From Chytridium lagenaria (Eukaryota > Chytridiomycota > Chytridiomycetes > Chytridiales > Chytridiaceae), in contig JAHLKC010000042.1 of the NCBI GenBank assembly GCA_025449115.1, positions 1-64,000 of the forward strand: a stretch of 64,000 nt of DNA. The letters are read 5' to 3'. Shown here piece after piece: positions 9,896-23,100 of the stretch (positions are counted from its first letter, which is position 1; each line of letters begins with the position of its first letter). Under the pieces are notes generated by a model, which had not been told where the DNA came from, searched no databases, and saw nothing but the letters and a program-made list of their open reading frames with translations. Position numbers and translations under genes: made by a program.

Positions 9896-12481
9896 ATGTC
9901 GGACATTCCACAAAATGCGAAGGATCTTCGGTATGTTTTGCATGCCAAACTTAGCATCTAAAGTAGTGGTAGAATATTGATCGCAACTGATAACCATCTG
10001 GGGTATCTCGAGAAGGATCCTGTGAGAGGAGATGATTCGTTTAACAGTTTTGAGGAGATTTTGGCGACGGCTGTGGAGAGAGATGTGGGTTATGGTTTTG
10101 GAGGTGGATGTGGGTTGGAGGTTTTAACTTGGATTCAAGGTAGATTTTATATTACTAGGTGGAGATCTTTTCATGATAACAAGCCGTCTCGCAAATGCCT
10201 TCATACTACGATGTCGTTGCTGCGAAAGTATTCGATGGGATCAAGGAATTGCTATCTCAAGTTCTTAAGTTCTCAAGTATGCAACAAAATTATAGTGTTA
10301 TTCTAAGATCATATTAGGAGGAGATTTTTGAGAATTGGTTAATATCTTTCTAGCATCTTGGTTTTCTTAGTTATCTGTAGCTTTGAAGTTGTGAATTATC
10401 AGGATCCGAATCTGAATATTTCAATGCCGATATTTTCTATACATGGAAACCACGATGATCCAAGCGGCGTAGGTAATTTATTCTCCGCTTGCATTGATTA
10501 AGCACAGGACGGGAATTTATGTGCCCTCGATATTCTCAGCACAGCTGGATTTATCAACTACTTTGGCAACAAAGGGATGTGGATGACGTCAAACTCACGC
10601 CGATTCTCTTGCAAAAAGGAAACGTCAAGTTGGGGCTATATGGACTTGGAAACATTCGTGATGAGAGACTTCATCGGACTTTTTTGAAAAAGAAGGTGGC
10701 GTTTTTGAGACCCATAGATGGCGCCGACGAGTTTTTTTAATTTATTTGTTATTCATCAAAACAGGTTGAAGTTCTCTACTTAATTCAAAATCTAATATAT
10801 GCGTAGGGTTAAACACGGAGCTACGAATTATATTCCAGAAGAGTTTCTCGAAGACTTTTTGGATATTGTTGTGTGGGGACATGAACATGAATGTTTAGTG
10901 GATTTGACGGAGAATGTCTCAAGAGGATTCTATGTTACTCAACCTGGATCCTCTGTAGCAACTTCTCTATGTGAAGGCGAGGGCACAACCGAAGTAATAT
11001 TTATCCTTTATTTTATTCTGACAAATGGCTTATTGAAGACATATTGCCATCCTCACTGTATCTGAAAACAAGCAATACTCTCTCGAAAGCATTCCTCTTA
11101 AAATCTGTCCGTCCATTTGTAATAGACGAAATTATGCTCGCCAAAATCCCTACACTCCGTCTGAACGACGAGAAAAAAATAATGAAGGTCTTAACTGAAA
11201 AGGTTTCTTACTTTCTACAACATTTGCTTACAGACTTAGGTTGAATCCTTGATCGAAAAAGCCCATACTCAATGGCTGGAAAGCCATCCTGAAGTCGACG
11301 CTGAGTTTCCTAAGCCCATTGTCCGGTTAAAGGTATGAAGCTTTTGTTGTTACTTTTTTTTTGTCTAATTTTGAAGGTTGAGTACACTGGGTTTAGCACG
11401 ATCAACCCGCAAAGATTCGGTCAACCTTTTGTGGATAGAGTCGCGAACGTGAAGGATATTCTCCAGTTCTATCGGAGACGAGCAGCCGTTTGTTTATCAA
11501 CAAGCCTCTTTGTTTTAATTTTATGTTCAGAACGCGGACGGAGGCAAGAGTTCCCGTGTGGGTGAACGTTCCTTGACGTTACCCGAAAACTTGAGTAAAC
11601 TTCACATGAACGATTTAATCAACGAGTACTTGTCGCAGTTTAATATGAGTTTATTGTCGGAAAATGGGATAAATGAAGCGTTGAGGTTGTTTGTTGAGAA
11701 GGAGGATAAGGACGCTATTGAAGAGTAAGATCACCGTCGATTTTTGGACTTAGTTTTTAGTTTTGTGGAATCGTCAGTGTCAACAGCAAAAAAGAGTGTT
11801 GAGAAAAACATAAACTCGACAGATGACCTCGACTTTGTTATTGATAGAGAGGTTAATCTTTGTTAAAAAGAAAATAGCAGTTGATTTGTTAACCTATACT
11901 GTAGCTGGGTAAAATGGAAGGAGCACAAATGAAACCCATTAAGAAGGTAAATTTTGTGTTTAAGTAGCTTTACTGAACAAATGTATAGAAAGAGAAAGAG
12001 GAAGTGATTGACGTTGACATGGAAAGCCCCGTTAAGGCCGTAAAAAAGGAACCTAAAGGCAAAAAAGAAGCCAAGCCTGTAGCGAAGAGAGCACCTAAGC
12101 GGAAAACACCTGTTGGTTGCATCAAAAGGAATCGGAATGTTGATGTCTATCTTAGGTTGATCACGATGATGATGACGACGACGACGATGAAGAAGCTCCG
12201 TCTACTTCTAAAAGAGCACCTAAACGAAAAACGCCTGTTGGTATTAGAAGAAATAGTTTGGGGCACTAATTACTTATTTATTTTACATATAGATGAATGA
12301 CGATGATGACAATGAAGACGCGGACAAACCGCCAGCCAAAATGCGGGCAACACGGGGCACTACTTCCCGTTCAACACGGACCACACGCACCATTACAGAA
12401 ATGTTTGGGCGTCTTGAAAACCGGAAAGTGCCTAAGCGTGAAGAGAATGATGACGACGACGACTCCTTCTCGAATCGATGA
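9896..12481 (+). CDS. MRE11: MRE11 double-strand break repair nuclease
   Basis: MRE11 is the nuclease of the MRE11-RAD50-NBS1 complex, which senses and resects DNA double-strand breaks. Exon 1 (9896-9930) joins over a 42-base intron to [20 protein letters not shown], holding phosphoesterase motif I (DNH). Then come LLGGDLF.HDNKPS (motif II, GGDLF), [13 protein letters not shown] (motif III, GNHD), [11 protein letters not shown], and [10 protein letters not shown] (motif V, GHEHE). The capping domain follows ([28 protein letters not shown]). The tail is acidic and basic low complexity with KRAPKRKTP present twice on duplicated exons, ending at 12481. One-base frame changes are seen near 10168, 10575, 10732-10738 (run of seven T) and 11109. 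The exon junctions between 10277 and 10380 were not settled. Divergent from MUS81. Confidence 0.95.
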
Positions 12482-12800
12482 TGATCTGAAGGGTTACGCT
12501 TTTAGAATGGCGGTTAAAATTGCTGTGGCTTCTGTTTGGAGAGATGTGATCTTTTGGCACCTATCATCGAGCTGAGTCATGAGACTCTCGTTTTCTGATC
12601 GAGTCTGATGTATAGTTAGGTGAAATAAAAGGTTTGCGTCTAATTATACCTCGTTGACTTTTTGACGCATTTGATGGATGAGTTGTTTCTTAAGGGTGGT
12701 GACTTAGAGAGGGGCGATGCTTTCTGCCGTGGGTCTGGTAATTAAATGAAATGGTAAGCAAGAAAACGAGGGAATGAATAAATGAGAGCAGTTGAACTTC
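12482..12800. other. Convergent intergenic region
   Basis: Lies between the 3' ends of MRE11 (+) and the unknown minus-strand gene. No coding or RNA signal is visible. 'aataaa' at about 12626 could serve as the MRE11 polyadenylation signal. Confidence 0.4.
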
Positions 12801-13541
12801 TTACAGCGCATGCATGTGATGCTTCTCTGATGTCTCCATACTTGCTTTAATAATATCATCAAACTCTTTAAGCTTTTCCGGTAATGATTCTGGTCCATAA
12901 TAATCAAGTACTCATCCTGCATATCGAAACATTAGTGATAGAGATTAAGGGGGTAACCTGAATAGCTCACCAATGCAGCACTTGAAAGAAACTCTGCAGT
13001 CTGTAATCCGGCCTGATCAAGTTGTTCTGGAATTCGCTTTGCCAATTGAGGAAAGCAGCTTGCCAAATTCGTAGAGCTTCAAACAAAGTCGGTGGATTGA
13101 TAAGTTAGTATGATTACTGAATGGAAATGTAAATGGACTGGAATGAACTGAACGAATGGTCTGCCTCACATACTTTAGCTTCTGAGACGTTGACTTCATG
13201 CCATGTCAAAAGCAGCGTTGAGTTTTGTTGATCTCTCCATTGGTTTTCCTTCGACAACGTTTTCCAGTGGAAGCTTTCAAATGCCGTTGTTCCCTGTTCA
13301 CTCCAATGTCCGAAGACTTCGTTTTCGAGCAAGTGACAAACCCGTGTGATAGGTACCAAAGAGTGCCCAAATTCGAGTATTCTTTCAAACTCTGTAGGTA
13401 AATATGATTCGATAAAATGGTAGAGCTATGCCTGCAGAACAGGATCTCATAAAATCCTGTCGTGTATCCATAAGAGGGTGAGAAAAAAGCAGCGACGTAA
13501 TATATCCCAAGAGCTGCCCAGCAAAGGATGGCCACGCTCAA
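12801..13541 (-). CDS. Unknown protein, several exons
   Basis: I do not recognise this gene. Minus-strand segments read like real protein: FERILEFGHSLVPITRV, then HWSEQGTTAFESFHWKTLSK, and after a GT-AG intron (about 13080-13170) ALRIWQAAFLNWQSEF, with a last part EKLKEFDDIIKASMETSEKH ending at the stop at 12801. Joining them needs at least two one-base frame changes like those in neighbouring genes. The product would be mostly helical with no signal peptide that I can see. The 5' end runs into a copy of the dispersed repeat (13430-13560), so the first exon and start are uncertain. It may be a gene truncated or altered by the repeat. Confidence 0.4.
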
Positions 13542-13930
13542 CGGTTATGCTTGAAACAAACAAACTCCATGTTCTGGATGCAATCAATTCTAACTGCACT
13601 TCATTGCTTCGTCCACGTTCACAAAAAGAAACTATTAATAATTGAGAGAGAAGACATAAACACGGAAAAAAAACACCAGCTTTAAAGGGAGATATTATGG
13701 CGGTATCGGTTACGGTGGTTGTTGCGTAAGCGACCCTCACATCTGCTCCACCTCTGCCTCCATTTAAATATCAGCATCAACTGAAACCTCCCATCTCTCA
13801 CCTACCATCAATCTAACTCCGTTCTACCCCTCCAACATACCTCTTTGCCTCATGATCTAGCCTGTGTCCGCTATCTCCTTCTCCATCCTTTTCATCTCCC
13901 TCTCTTTGTCTGCAACAATTCTTCCGCCAC
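13430..13930 (-). repeat. Dispersed repeat family, copy 3 (diverged)
   Basis: 13430-13560 matches the reverse complement of 60060-60180 closely ('ctcaccctc.tatggatacacgacagg', 'aaaggatggccacgctcaacgg'). 13840-13925 matches 49060-49130 ('ccttctccatccttttca..tccctctctttgt'). The middle has diverged. The encoded frame is broken, unlike in the copies at 48.7 and 59.6 kb. Confidence 0.6.
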
Positions 13931-14474
13931 TTGATCCCCGGTTGCAGAATGGCGAACTATGAACTGCCTTACGATCAGCAAAACTGCACTGTCCTTCAAA
14001 ATACTAGCAATGTATGCCACAAATCACTGAACCCATACTCTGTTGTCGTGAAGATTCAATCCGTTCTCTTTTATCAACATCTGCCCAATGAAGGTAATCT
14101 TCTCATTGATATGATTCTCCAACTCAGGTTTTTAGAAAGGGTAATCTAGTTTTAACCGAGTGAGCTCGGCAACTATCGCATGTAGACAATAAGACATGCG
14201 CGACTGACACCATCTGCGCAATGAGCGGGTCCATACCCCTTTTGCTATGTGGTTTTGATTCGAACCGGATTATTCCATCTTTGAGTGAAAAAATGGAGAT
14301 AGATGACTGTTTCGTAATGTTTACCCCCGATTTACGCGATCTATAAACAATTGCGCTTTACGCTATTAAAATCAAAAGACATGATGCAAAGTGGTTATTG
14401 ATATCAATACAACGTCTGAGGGAAAATGGGTAATATCACGCCTATATATTATATAAAGTTCCTAAATGCCCAAT
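13931..14474. other. Non-coding stretch 3' of GMD
   Basis: Short frames only. A small perfect hairpin ('gcatgt'...'acatgc') sits near 14179-14200. I see no tRNA or protein-coding signal. Confidence 0.35.
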
Positions 14475-16172
<1,698 letters not shown>

Positions 16173-16290
16173 TCCTCATCCGTGAATCTATTAACGGACA
16201 TTCTTATCTTGTTTGTATGAATTAATGTAATTGTGTTTGTGTGTTTGTGTGTGTATTGTGTGTGTGCGGTGTGCGTGTGTAGGGTAGCGA

Positions 16291-16978
16291 GGACGTTGCA
16301 GTCGAATTGATCCGTGGAATAAACCGACAGAGAGTAGTACGATTGGTGGCTGTTGTCAATGTGTTGTTGCTTGATGAGTGCTTTGGATGGTTTGTTGACT
16401 GACGATTTGGAATTGTCGAATTCCTCTGTCAAAGTCAAAACAAAAGAACAAACAACAAATTAAAATAAAATCTAAAAAATAAGCTCAAGGTTCACGGCGA
16501 TCTTTCAAATATGAGATTGATATGGGACTATATGGTCAAACTGTTCGATATGGAGAAATGTGTAAATTGCCAGAATATCCAGTCGAGAGGGGTTGATTGA
16601 AATATGGGGTGGTATCAGACTGATAAGGAGCAGTTCAATCTGATTCATTTCATTTTTGTTGTCAAAGCTTGTCTCTAAGCTGAGGAAACATAGCAGCAAC
16701 AAGGGAAAGACAATTATCGGTCAAGAGACCATTGGACGTCAATGAATTAATAACAGCGACTGCCGATACGGCAAGCTGCACCATGCTACGAGTGATATGT
16801 CGAGCACTTGAGATCGCCATAATAATATAAACATATCAAAATCAACGTCTAAAGAATATAAATGTGCAAGGTGCGAGGTGTATAAGCAATGATGACAATT
16901 AAATTACTTCACAGCAGCAGCATTAGAATTTCTCTGCCTTATCAACATCCGCCAACGCCGGTAACTTCACCTCTAGTC
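16291..16978. other. Intergenic region between GMD and the membrane-protein gene
   Basis: No supported gene. Minus-strand frames at 16139-16438 and 16505-16702 have low-complexity or unlikely composition (the first is dominated by the TG repeat read as His/Thr). It should contain the GMD promoter and the 3' end of the upstream gene on the same strand. Confidence 0.4.
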
Positions 16979-19404
16979 TCAGAGGCGTGTCATAGAGGCC
17001 ATAGGCGCGCAATCCTCAACTACATTTTCCAATCTCTCCCCATTTCCCTCTACTCCAGACGTTACACTGTTAAACGTCCGAACTTGAGCAGCAGCATCAA
17101 TAAACGATGCTGTAAGCGGTACATTATCCTCTTATACAACCCTCCCCCTCCTCCCCCTCCCTCCAACCTTCCCTCGCGTCTCGCGGCAAAATACCCACGT
17201 CCTCCAGGTGCTGGCGGTGGAATCCAACCTGTCCCAAGACCAGGAACTGATCGAACAGGAACACCAACGAGATCGTTACTGCCTTCAAGTGGATCTGCGA
17301 ATGATGACATAGAAGTTGCGGTGCTTGTGAAGGTCCGGACTTGAGCGGCTGCGTTCACGAGGGATGGGGTAAGCGCAACGTTTTCTCGTAAATACAGGCC
17401 ACCACCGCCTCTTCCTGCATTACGTGCACCAGGTTCACGAGATCGTGATCGCTTCTGCCGTCTTGCTGCAAAAAACCCGCGCCCCGACGGTGGTCGTAGC
17501 GCGGGTGTTTCATTTGGTTCGGAGCGTTCAAAAGTAGAAAGTGACGATTTTGAAGTTACTTCTGTGTTGGCCGATGTCGTTGTGGCTACAAGCTCGCCAA
17601 GACGATTACTTTGTTTCCGTCCTAGATTTCGCTGACTGTCATTCTGTCCGACGCTGGCCACATCTGATGAGTTCGATTTCCCACTCATTTGATGAGCACG
17701 TATTATGTCTACAATCGACCCCGCATCCGACGACGCTGAAAGTGCTGTTACAATACCCTCCCCAGACCCTTTCGATCCAACCTCATGATCCGTCCTTCCC
17801 GCTGTAGCCGATCCAACAGGACTCTCGACATGAATTCCAGACCCATTCACCTCATCCGTCCTCTTCCTACGACTTTTATATGATATACTCCCAGATTCCT
17901 CCATCATTTCAACTGGGCTCCGCGCTCTACCGCCATTCTCGATCTCATCCGCATCTTCCCATCCATTCTCATCAGGCCTCTCGTCAACTTGCTCAACCTC
18001 CCCACCCACAACACCATCAACCTCCGTTACCCTCCGGATATCCCAATCCTTGCTCTTCTTTTTAATAAGCTTTTTTCACGGGTCAAGCGACTCTTGGATC
18101 TAGGCGATGCTGCTGCCATAGGGATATCGTCTTTTCGACGCCGATCGTCACGTAAAGCTCGACCCCGAAAGGATCCATCTTTCAGCTCGCGACTCATGTC
18201 CAGCATGAACCGTAAGAAAGAGATGATATAAGTTGCAGCAATATTACAAGAGATCCAATTTTGCCGTTTAAAGACGCATTTGTAACAGAGTACTACAGAT
18301 ATGACAGGTTAATAAACCAATTTGGATTAAGCATATCAAACTCACCACCAAACATAAAACCAACAAAATTACACAAAACCACAGATTCTTTCGAATCGCA
18401 AACTTTGTTTCCTTTCGCTGTTTACGATCTCCCCCAAGTCTTTGAACTGGAAGTTTCGATATCTCCCACAATTTTCGTAAAAAGATAACGCCAAACACTG
18501 CACCGAGCATTATTGAGTACCCTTGATATATTGACGCAATTGTTATACGTGCGCCTCCAAATACATTGTCAGCCTGGCCGTAACTATTAAATATGTGAGA
18601 AAGTAAATTAGGCAAGTGGCTTACTATGTGACGTGAAGGTATTCACGGGCAATGACGATGGGTAATGAAAAGACCAATCCATCGCCACAAAGAACCATAA
18701 AGCCCAGTGGCTAAACCAAATAGCAGATGAGAGTTTCTGGGTTGGGAGTGGAAATGGAATCACAGCAAGCATTTTCAAATCTTTAGAAGTATTAGAGGAA
18801 AAAATAGAATGGCGGACAAACATAATAATAGGTTGACGCTAGGTTGAATGATCACGCCAATGAAACTTTGGGTGATATCAAGTGATATGTGTTCTTTGCC
18901 AGTGAGATTAGAAAATCGGATCATGAGGGTGATAATGCGGGTGATGGAGTGGATGATAAGGGAGATAGATATGAATGGGATTAGACGGAAAAACTAGAAT
19001 CATTACATAAGTTTTCGTCACAGAACTTGAAAGTCATTTAAACTCACAGCTCGTCTTTGGCACCACTGCGTAAATTGAGAAACAGTGAGTTGAAGATGAA
19101 AATTGCCTGCGGAAGATAAATTGACTTACTGGAAATAACCCCATTCCGTCAACGCCCACACCGCAAGAGCAAGGACGAAAGTGGATAAGCAGACCATCCC
19201 CAGAACATCCACATAAGCGCTGGCTGAATTAAAGACCGGAAGTGGGTTCGTCGCATCCGCATCATTGTTGTTATACTCCATAGCGCCATGAGCGGATTGA
19301 ATGATAAAAGTGAGGATGAAAGTGATGGAAAGTGGAATGGATATGGTGAAGCGCATAATGTGCCAACGTGATCTTACTGGCTCATGCACCAGAAGCGGAG
19401 CCAT
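16979..19404 (-). CDS. Multi-pass membrane protein with long repetitive cytoplasmic tail
   Basis: I do not recognise the family. The first exon (19126-19404) encodes a hydrophobic segment (SIPLSITFILTFIIQS, signal peptide or first helix), a polar stretch with NNND, and a second helix (MVCLSTFVLALAVWALTEWG). Following exons supply more hydrophobic segments: RLIPFISISLIIHSI, LLLCLSAILFF, GLVFSLPIVIAREYL, SIMLGAVFGVIFLRKLW and NLWFCVILLVLCLVVSLI, about seven in all, which would suit a receptor-like topology. From about 18009 to 16979 comes a 330-residue polar tail. It contains a duplicated module: GRGFFAARRQKRSRSR, then GGGGLY and NAAAQVRTFTS, repeated as GRGYFAARREGRLEGG, GGLY and DAAAQVRTFNS. 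One frame change near 17120 separates the second copy from its end (MASMTRL, stop at 16979). Function unknown. Confidence 0.65.
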
Positions 19405-20142
19405 TTTTGATAAAGGGCTTTCTCCGATAATACTTCACATGTGTTAAGGTGGATATAGTTTGGCGAAATCAAGTCTTTTGATTGCGCTTTCAACAGAATC
19501 CAGCTAGCGCTTTGCTGAGGTTTTCAACTGCCTCAAACTCTCTTTAATGATAACTTTTGATCAAGCAACACCACATCAACGATCAAAGGTTCGACGACTC
19601 TTCGCAAGGATCTTCCTGGCGGTGATCTTGACGGACGACGGCTGTTTTGTGAAGGACGGTATGATTAAGTAGAGCAACGATGGTTGTTCTGGAAGGAGAC
19701 ACGAAGTTGAGAAACTTGTCCAACTTTCAAAGACCAACACTCTTCTTACAACCATTCGTCGTGTCTAATGGTACCCTGTCCCATGTACACCTCATTAGTA
19801 ATCAATAAGGCCTCGTTCTCGCGCGTGCACGAATCCAGTGTTATGCTAGAGCTATGTATTATTTGCTGACGGTGGTGACGGACACGCGAAAAAGTGGAGG
19901 ATGCAAAGCACTCCGTTTCACTCTCGAGCAGCACGATGAGCAAGAGAACTAAAGCATGTGTCAATTTGTACACTTGATGCCCTGCGTGTAATCCCGCTTT
20001 GATGTGTATATCTGGGCACGAGGGGCTTAGTGACGAGAACATTTTTCAGATTTGGCCGAAAACAAGAAAAGCCGAAGACCATCCCTCAGTCCCTCTTCCA
20101 TCCATCCATCACCAGCGCCTGTTTCGACGCCAAAGATTCATT
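19405..20142. promoter_or_regulatory. Divergent intergenic region upstream of PEX1
   Basis: Separates the start of the minus-strand membrane-protein gene from the PEX1 start. It should hold both promoters. A 98-codon minus-strand frame (19746-20042) has no domain and I do not support it as a gene. No other feature is visible. Confidence 0.4.
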
Positions 20143-23100
20143 ATGGCGAAGCAACTAACCATTTCCTTCACGCATATGGGATCATGCTTTGCAAACCTAC
20201 CTCCAGCATGGGTATCTGAACTCCTTCAACCGCCAAGGGTCAGCAGGCAAGTCTCCGAGGTGATGAATCTTTTCTAATGCCGTTTACAGCCAATGGATCC
20301 TGCAAAACTGATCTTGAAGGTGACTTGGTCTAATGCATTAAAAAAAGGGGCAATGGACTTCTGACACACCAGAAGCCTCGGTTACCTACTTGGGATGGGC
20401 AGGAGGCGCCTCATCTGCTCGTAAACCTGGGCAATCCTCGTATCCACTCGATTCCATGGCCGGCGATAGATATGGAACGGAAAACGGCACCGCGAACGAT
20501 ATCATTGAGATTGATGGGCGATTTGGAGCCTTAATAGGACTTTTAGATGGACAAAAGGTGTGACCTTCATGATGAACTTACGTTAAACATGTAATTCAGG
20601 TTGATGTCATTTTTGTCAGAGATGTTCCGATAGCAACTATGGTGAATGTGGAGCCCTTATCGGAGGACGATGGGAAATTATGGAGCTTAACGCTGGATAT
20701 CTTGAAGAACAGTTTATGAATCAAGTTCGAGTGGTGTATCCGGAACAACCACTTGTGGTGTGGATTCGGCAGCATACCATGGTAAGACTTCGAGTTGGTA
20801 AGTGTCTTCTTTATATATTTATTATCTTGCGGTTCTTCTCGTTTTTCCATCTTTAAATTCATGAAACATAACTTCGACTGTGATATATCAATAAACTTTG
20901 TTTCTATTTTATTCAAAGTCTCCACCACTCCGACCTCTCCCTGCGTCCGTCTTGGTTTTGATTCCGAGGTTGTCGTTGCGCCTAAAACCCGGAACCGTGC
21001 AGTTACATCCTCTTCATCCATCCCAGGACCTTCCGATGCAAAAAGCTCCTCGTCGAAGATTCGACATTATAGTCGTGTCATGAGGTTAGAGGATGCAGAC
21101 GGAACTTCGTTTACGAGGTGACGAAGGCGTTAGGATTCGTAGGCTTTATGTCATCGCGGGAGTTTTCGGCTCTAAATGGTACCGCCAATGCGGAGCGGAT
21201 GATGATGAAGATGACTGCGGTGCGGGAAAAAGGGGATAGGAAGGATGAGGATGGGAACCGTGGGGAAGATAAGGAGAATTCCCCTCCGAGCGGGAAGTCT
21301 GGCCAAGAGGTTCGAAATCAAAAGGTGGATTCCGCTCTTCCTGTCACACCTGAGTCTTCTACTGAGGCTATGGAAAAAGCAGTTGCCGTATTTGTATGTA
21401 TGGGTATATCCGTCTGCGGCGGTACCGCGTGGTCATGTGGCGTTTACGAAAATGGTGAGGAGACAGCTGGGGTCACAGTGTATGATCGTGTTTGGTGAGT
21501 TATGAGATTTGTTTGTCTATGGCGCTTGCAGTTAGCTGATTTGAGATATAGCCTCAAGGATGCATCAGAGTTGCCGATTCCTTCGAAAGGTGCAAAAGTT
21601 ATTGTTAGCAAGGCATCTTGGGACACAGGAAAATCTAATGAGAGATCGGCGATTGTCTTAAAGTACGTCGAAATAGCGTTTTTCTTCATTTATGGCTTTA
21701 ATTATTGGCACATACTAATGTGGTTGCTTAGGAAAAATAGGCAAGAAGAAGAGGACGCGGAAGCAAAGCACCTAGCTTTAATTTTTACTGGTGAGCGTCC
21801 TTTTGTTTTCTTCGTTAACAAACATTTCACAGAATGGGTCACTCAAATAAACGTGCTTTCAAACCTTATTCTGACTTCGGGTACTGTCCTCTCCATTCCC
21901 CAAGACGTTGGTGTTCCCATAAGTGAAAAGGAGAAGACTGGCGCTTCCCAACAACCCACCATTCTTGTTCACATCCGTGTAGACTCCACATCGTCCCCTT
22001 TAAGCCCTGAAGACATTTTTGTGATTTTAAACGGAATTGGGATGGCTGGTGCGGAAATTAGTATTGGAAAACCGGTGCTGCTTGAAGGAACGGAACCGGC
22101 ATCGTAGGCTTTTTGTTTTTGAATAATTTCTCATTGAGTTATAATAGGGAGGTCGATGGGGATCCTCCGGTTATTGGGAGGACTTGATCATGTTTGTGGA
22201 GAAATTGATTAGAAAATTAGATCGAGGATTGCGTTCCGCAGGGTGAGAAGTGCATTGAGACCACCGCGTAAGTTTCAGGGTTTCAATCGCTTTCTATTGT
22301 GCTTTATCTCTGTATTTTAGGTCGCAAGGCGTACATTCTAATAATTTGTTTATGTTTGTAGCTCTTGGAGGGATTCTGCTCACGGCCAATACAGGGTTTG
22401 GTAAAACAAGCATTTATGGAAGTGGTAGCGCATAAGCTATCACATTCCACAGATCTATTTGACAAGTAGGCATTTTATCTTCGTACTGTCGTTACATTTT
22501 AGTTTGAATTAATGACATATTTTCCCTATCATGTTTTTTCATTCCAGACTGCATTCACCTCAACTGCTCAACATTCTCAGCCCTTAAACCCTCCACCATT
22601 CGCGAAAAGCTTCACACGACCTTTACATCGGCCATCTGGCACGCTCCGTCCCTCATCATCCCTTGACAACATTGACCGTATTGTCACATCTCACGATCCG
22701 AACGATACAGGTGGCGGCGGGATCCTGTTAAGTCCATCCAGATTGTTGAGATACTGCGTAAGGAACTTGCGGAAGTCCAGAGGTGCTGTAATGACGTGGC
22801 TGTGGTGGCGACGGCGGTGGATAGGGAAGCAGTGGCGAAACGGCTTTTGGGTGCGTTAGCGTTTGTGGATTTTGTGGGGGTTGGTGCGCCGGATAAGACG
22901 CAGAGGCAGGAGGTAATCTATTAACTTTTTTATACGCTGGAGTCTGACTTTGTGTAGATTATAAAAGCTATTGTTGGATCGCTTCCCCTACTTGCTGACA
23001 AAAACATGGATTACCTTAAAATGTCTACGTCGACGGAAGGGTATTCGCCGAATGACCTTAAGGCGCTACTTGAACGCGCTATGCATATCTCGACACTCGA

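Noticed and set aside
14150..14290. Possible tRNA (a 'ggttcgaatc' box-B-like word on the minus strand near 14270)
   Set aside because: No matching A box, acceptor stem or anticodon arm could be drawn around it.
17541..18231. Plus-strand frames opposite the repetitive tail gene
   Set aside because: Pro/Ser-rich shadows of the minus-strand 315-residue frame, which has internal repeats in its own frame.
19746..20042. 98-codon minus-strand frame upstream of PEX1
   Set aside because: No domain or splice-linked partner; lies in the divergent promoter region.
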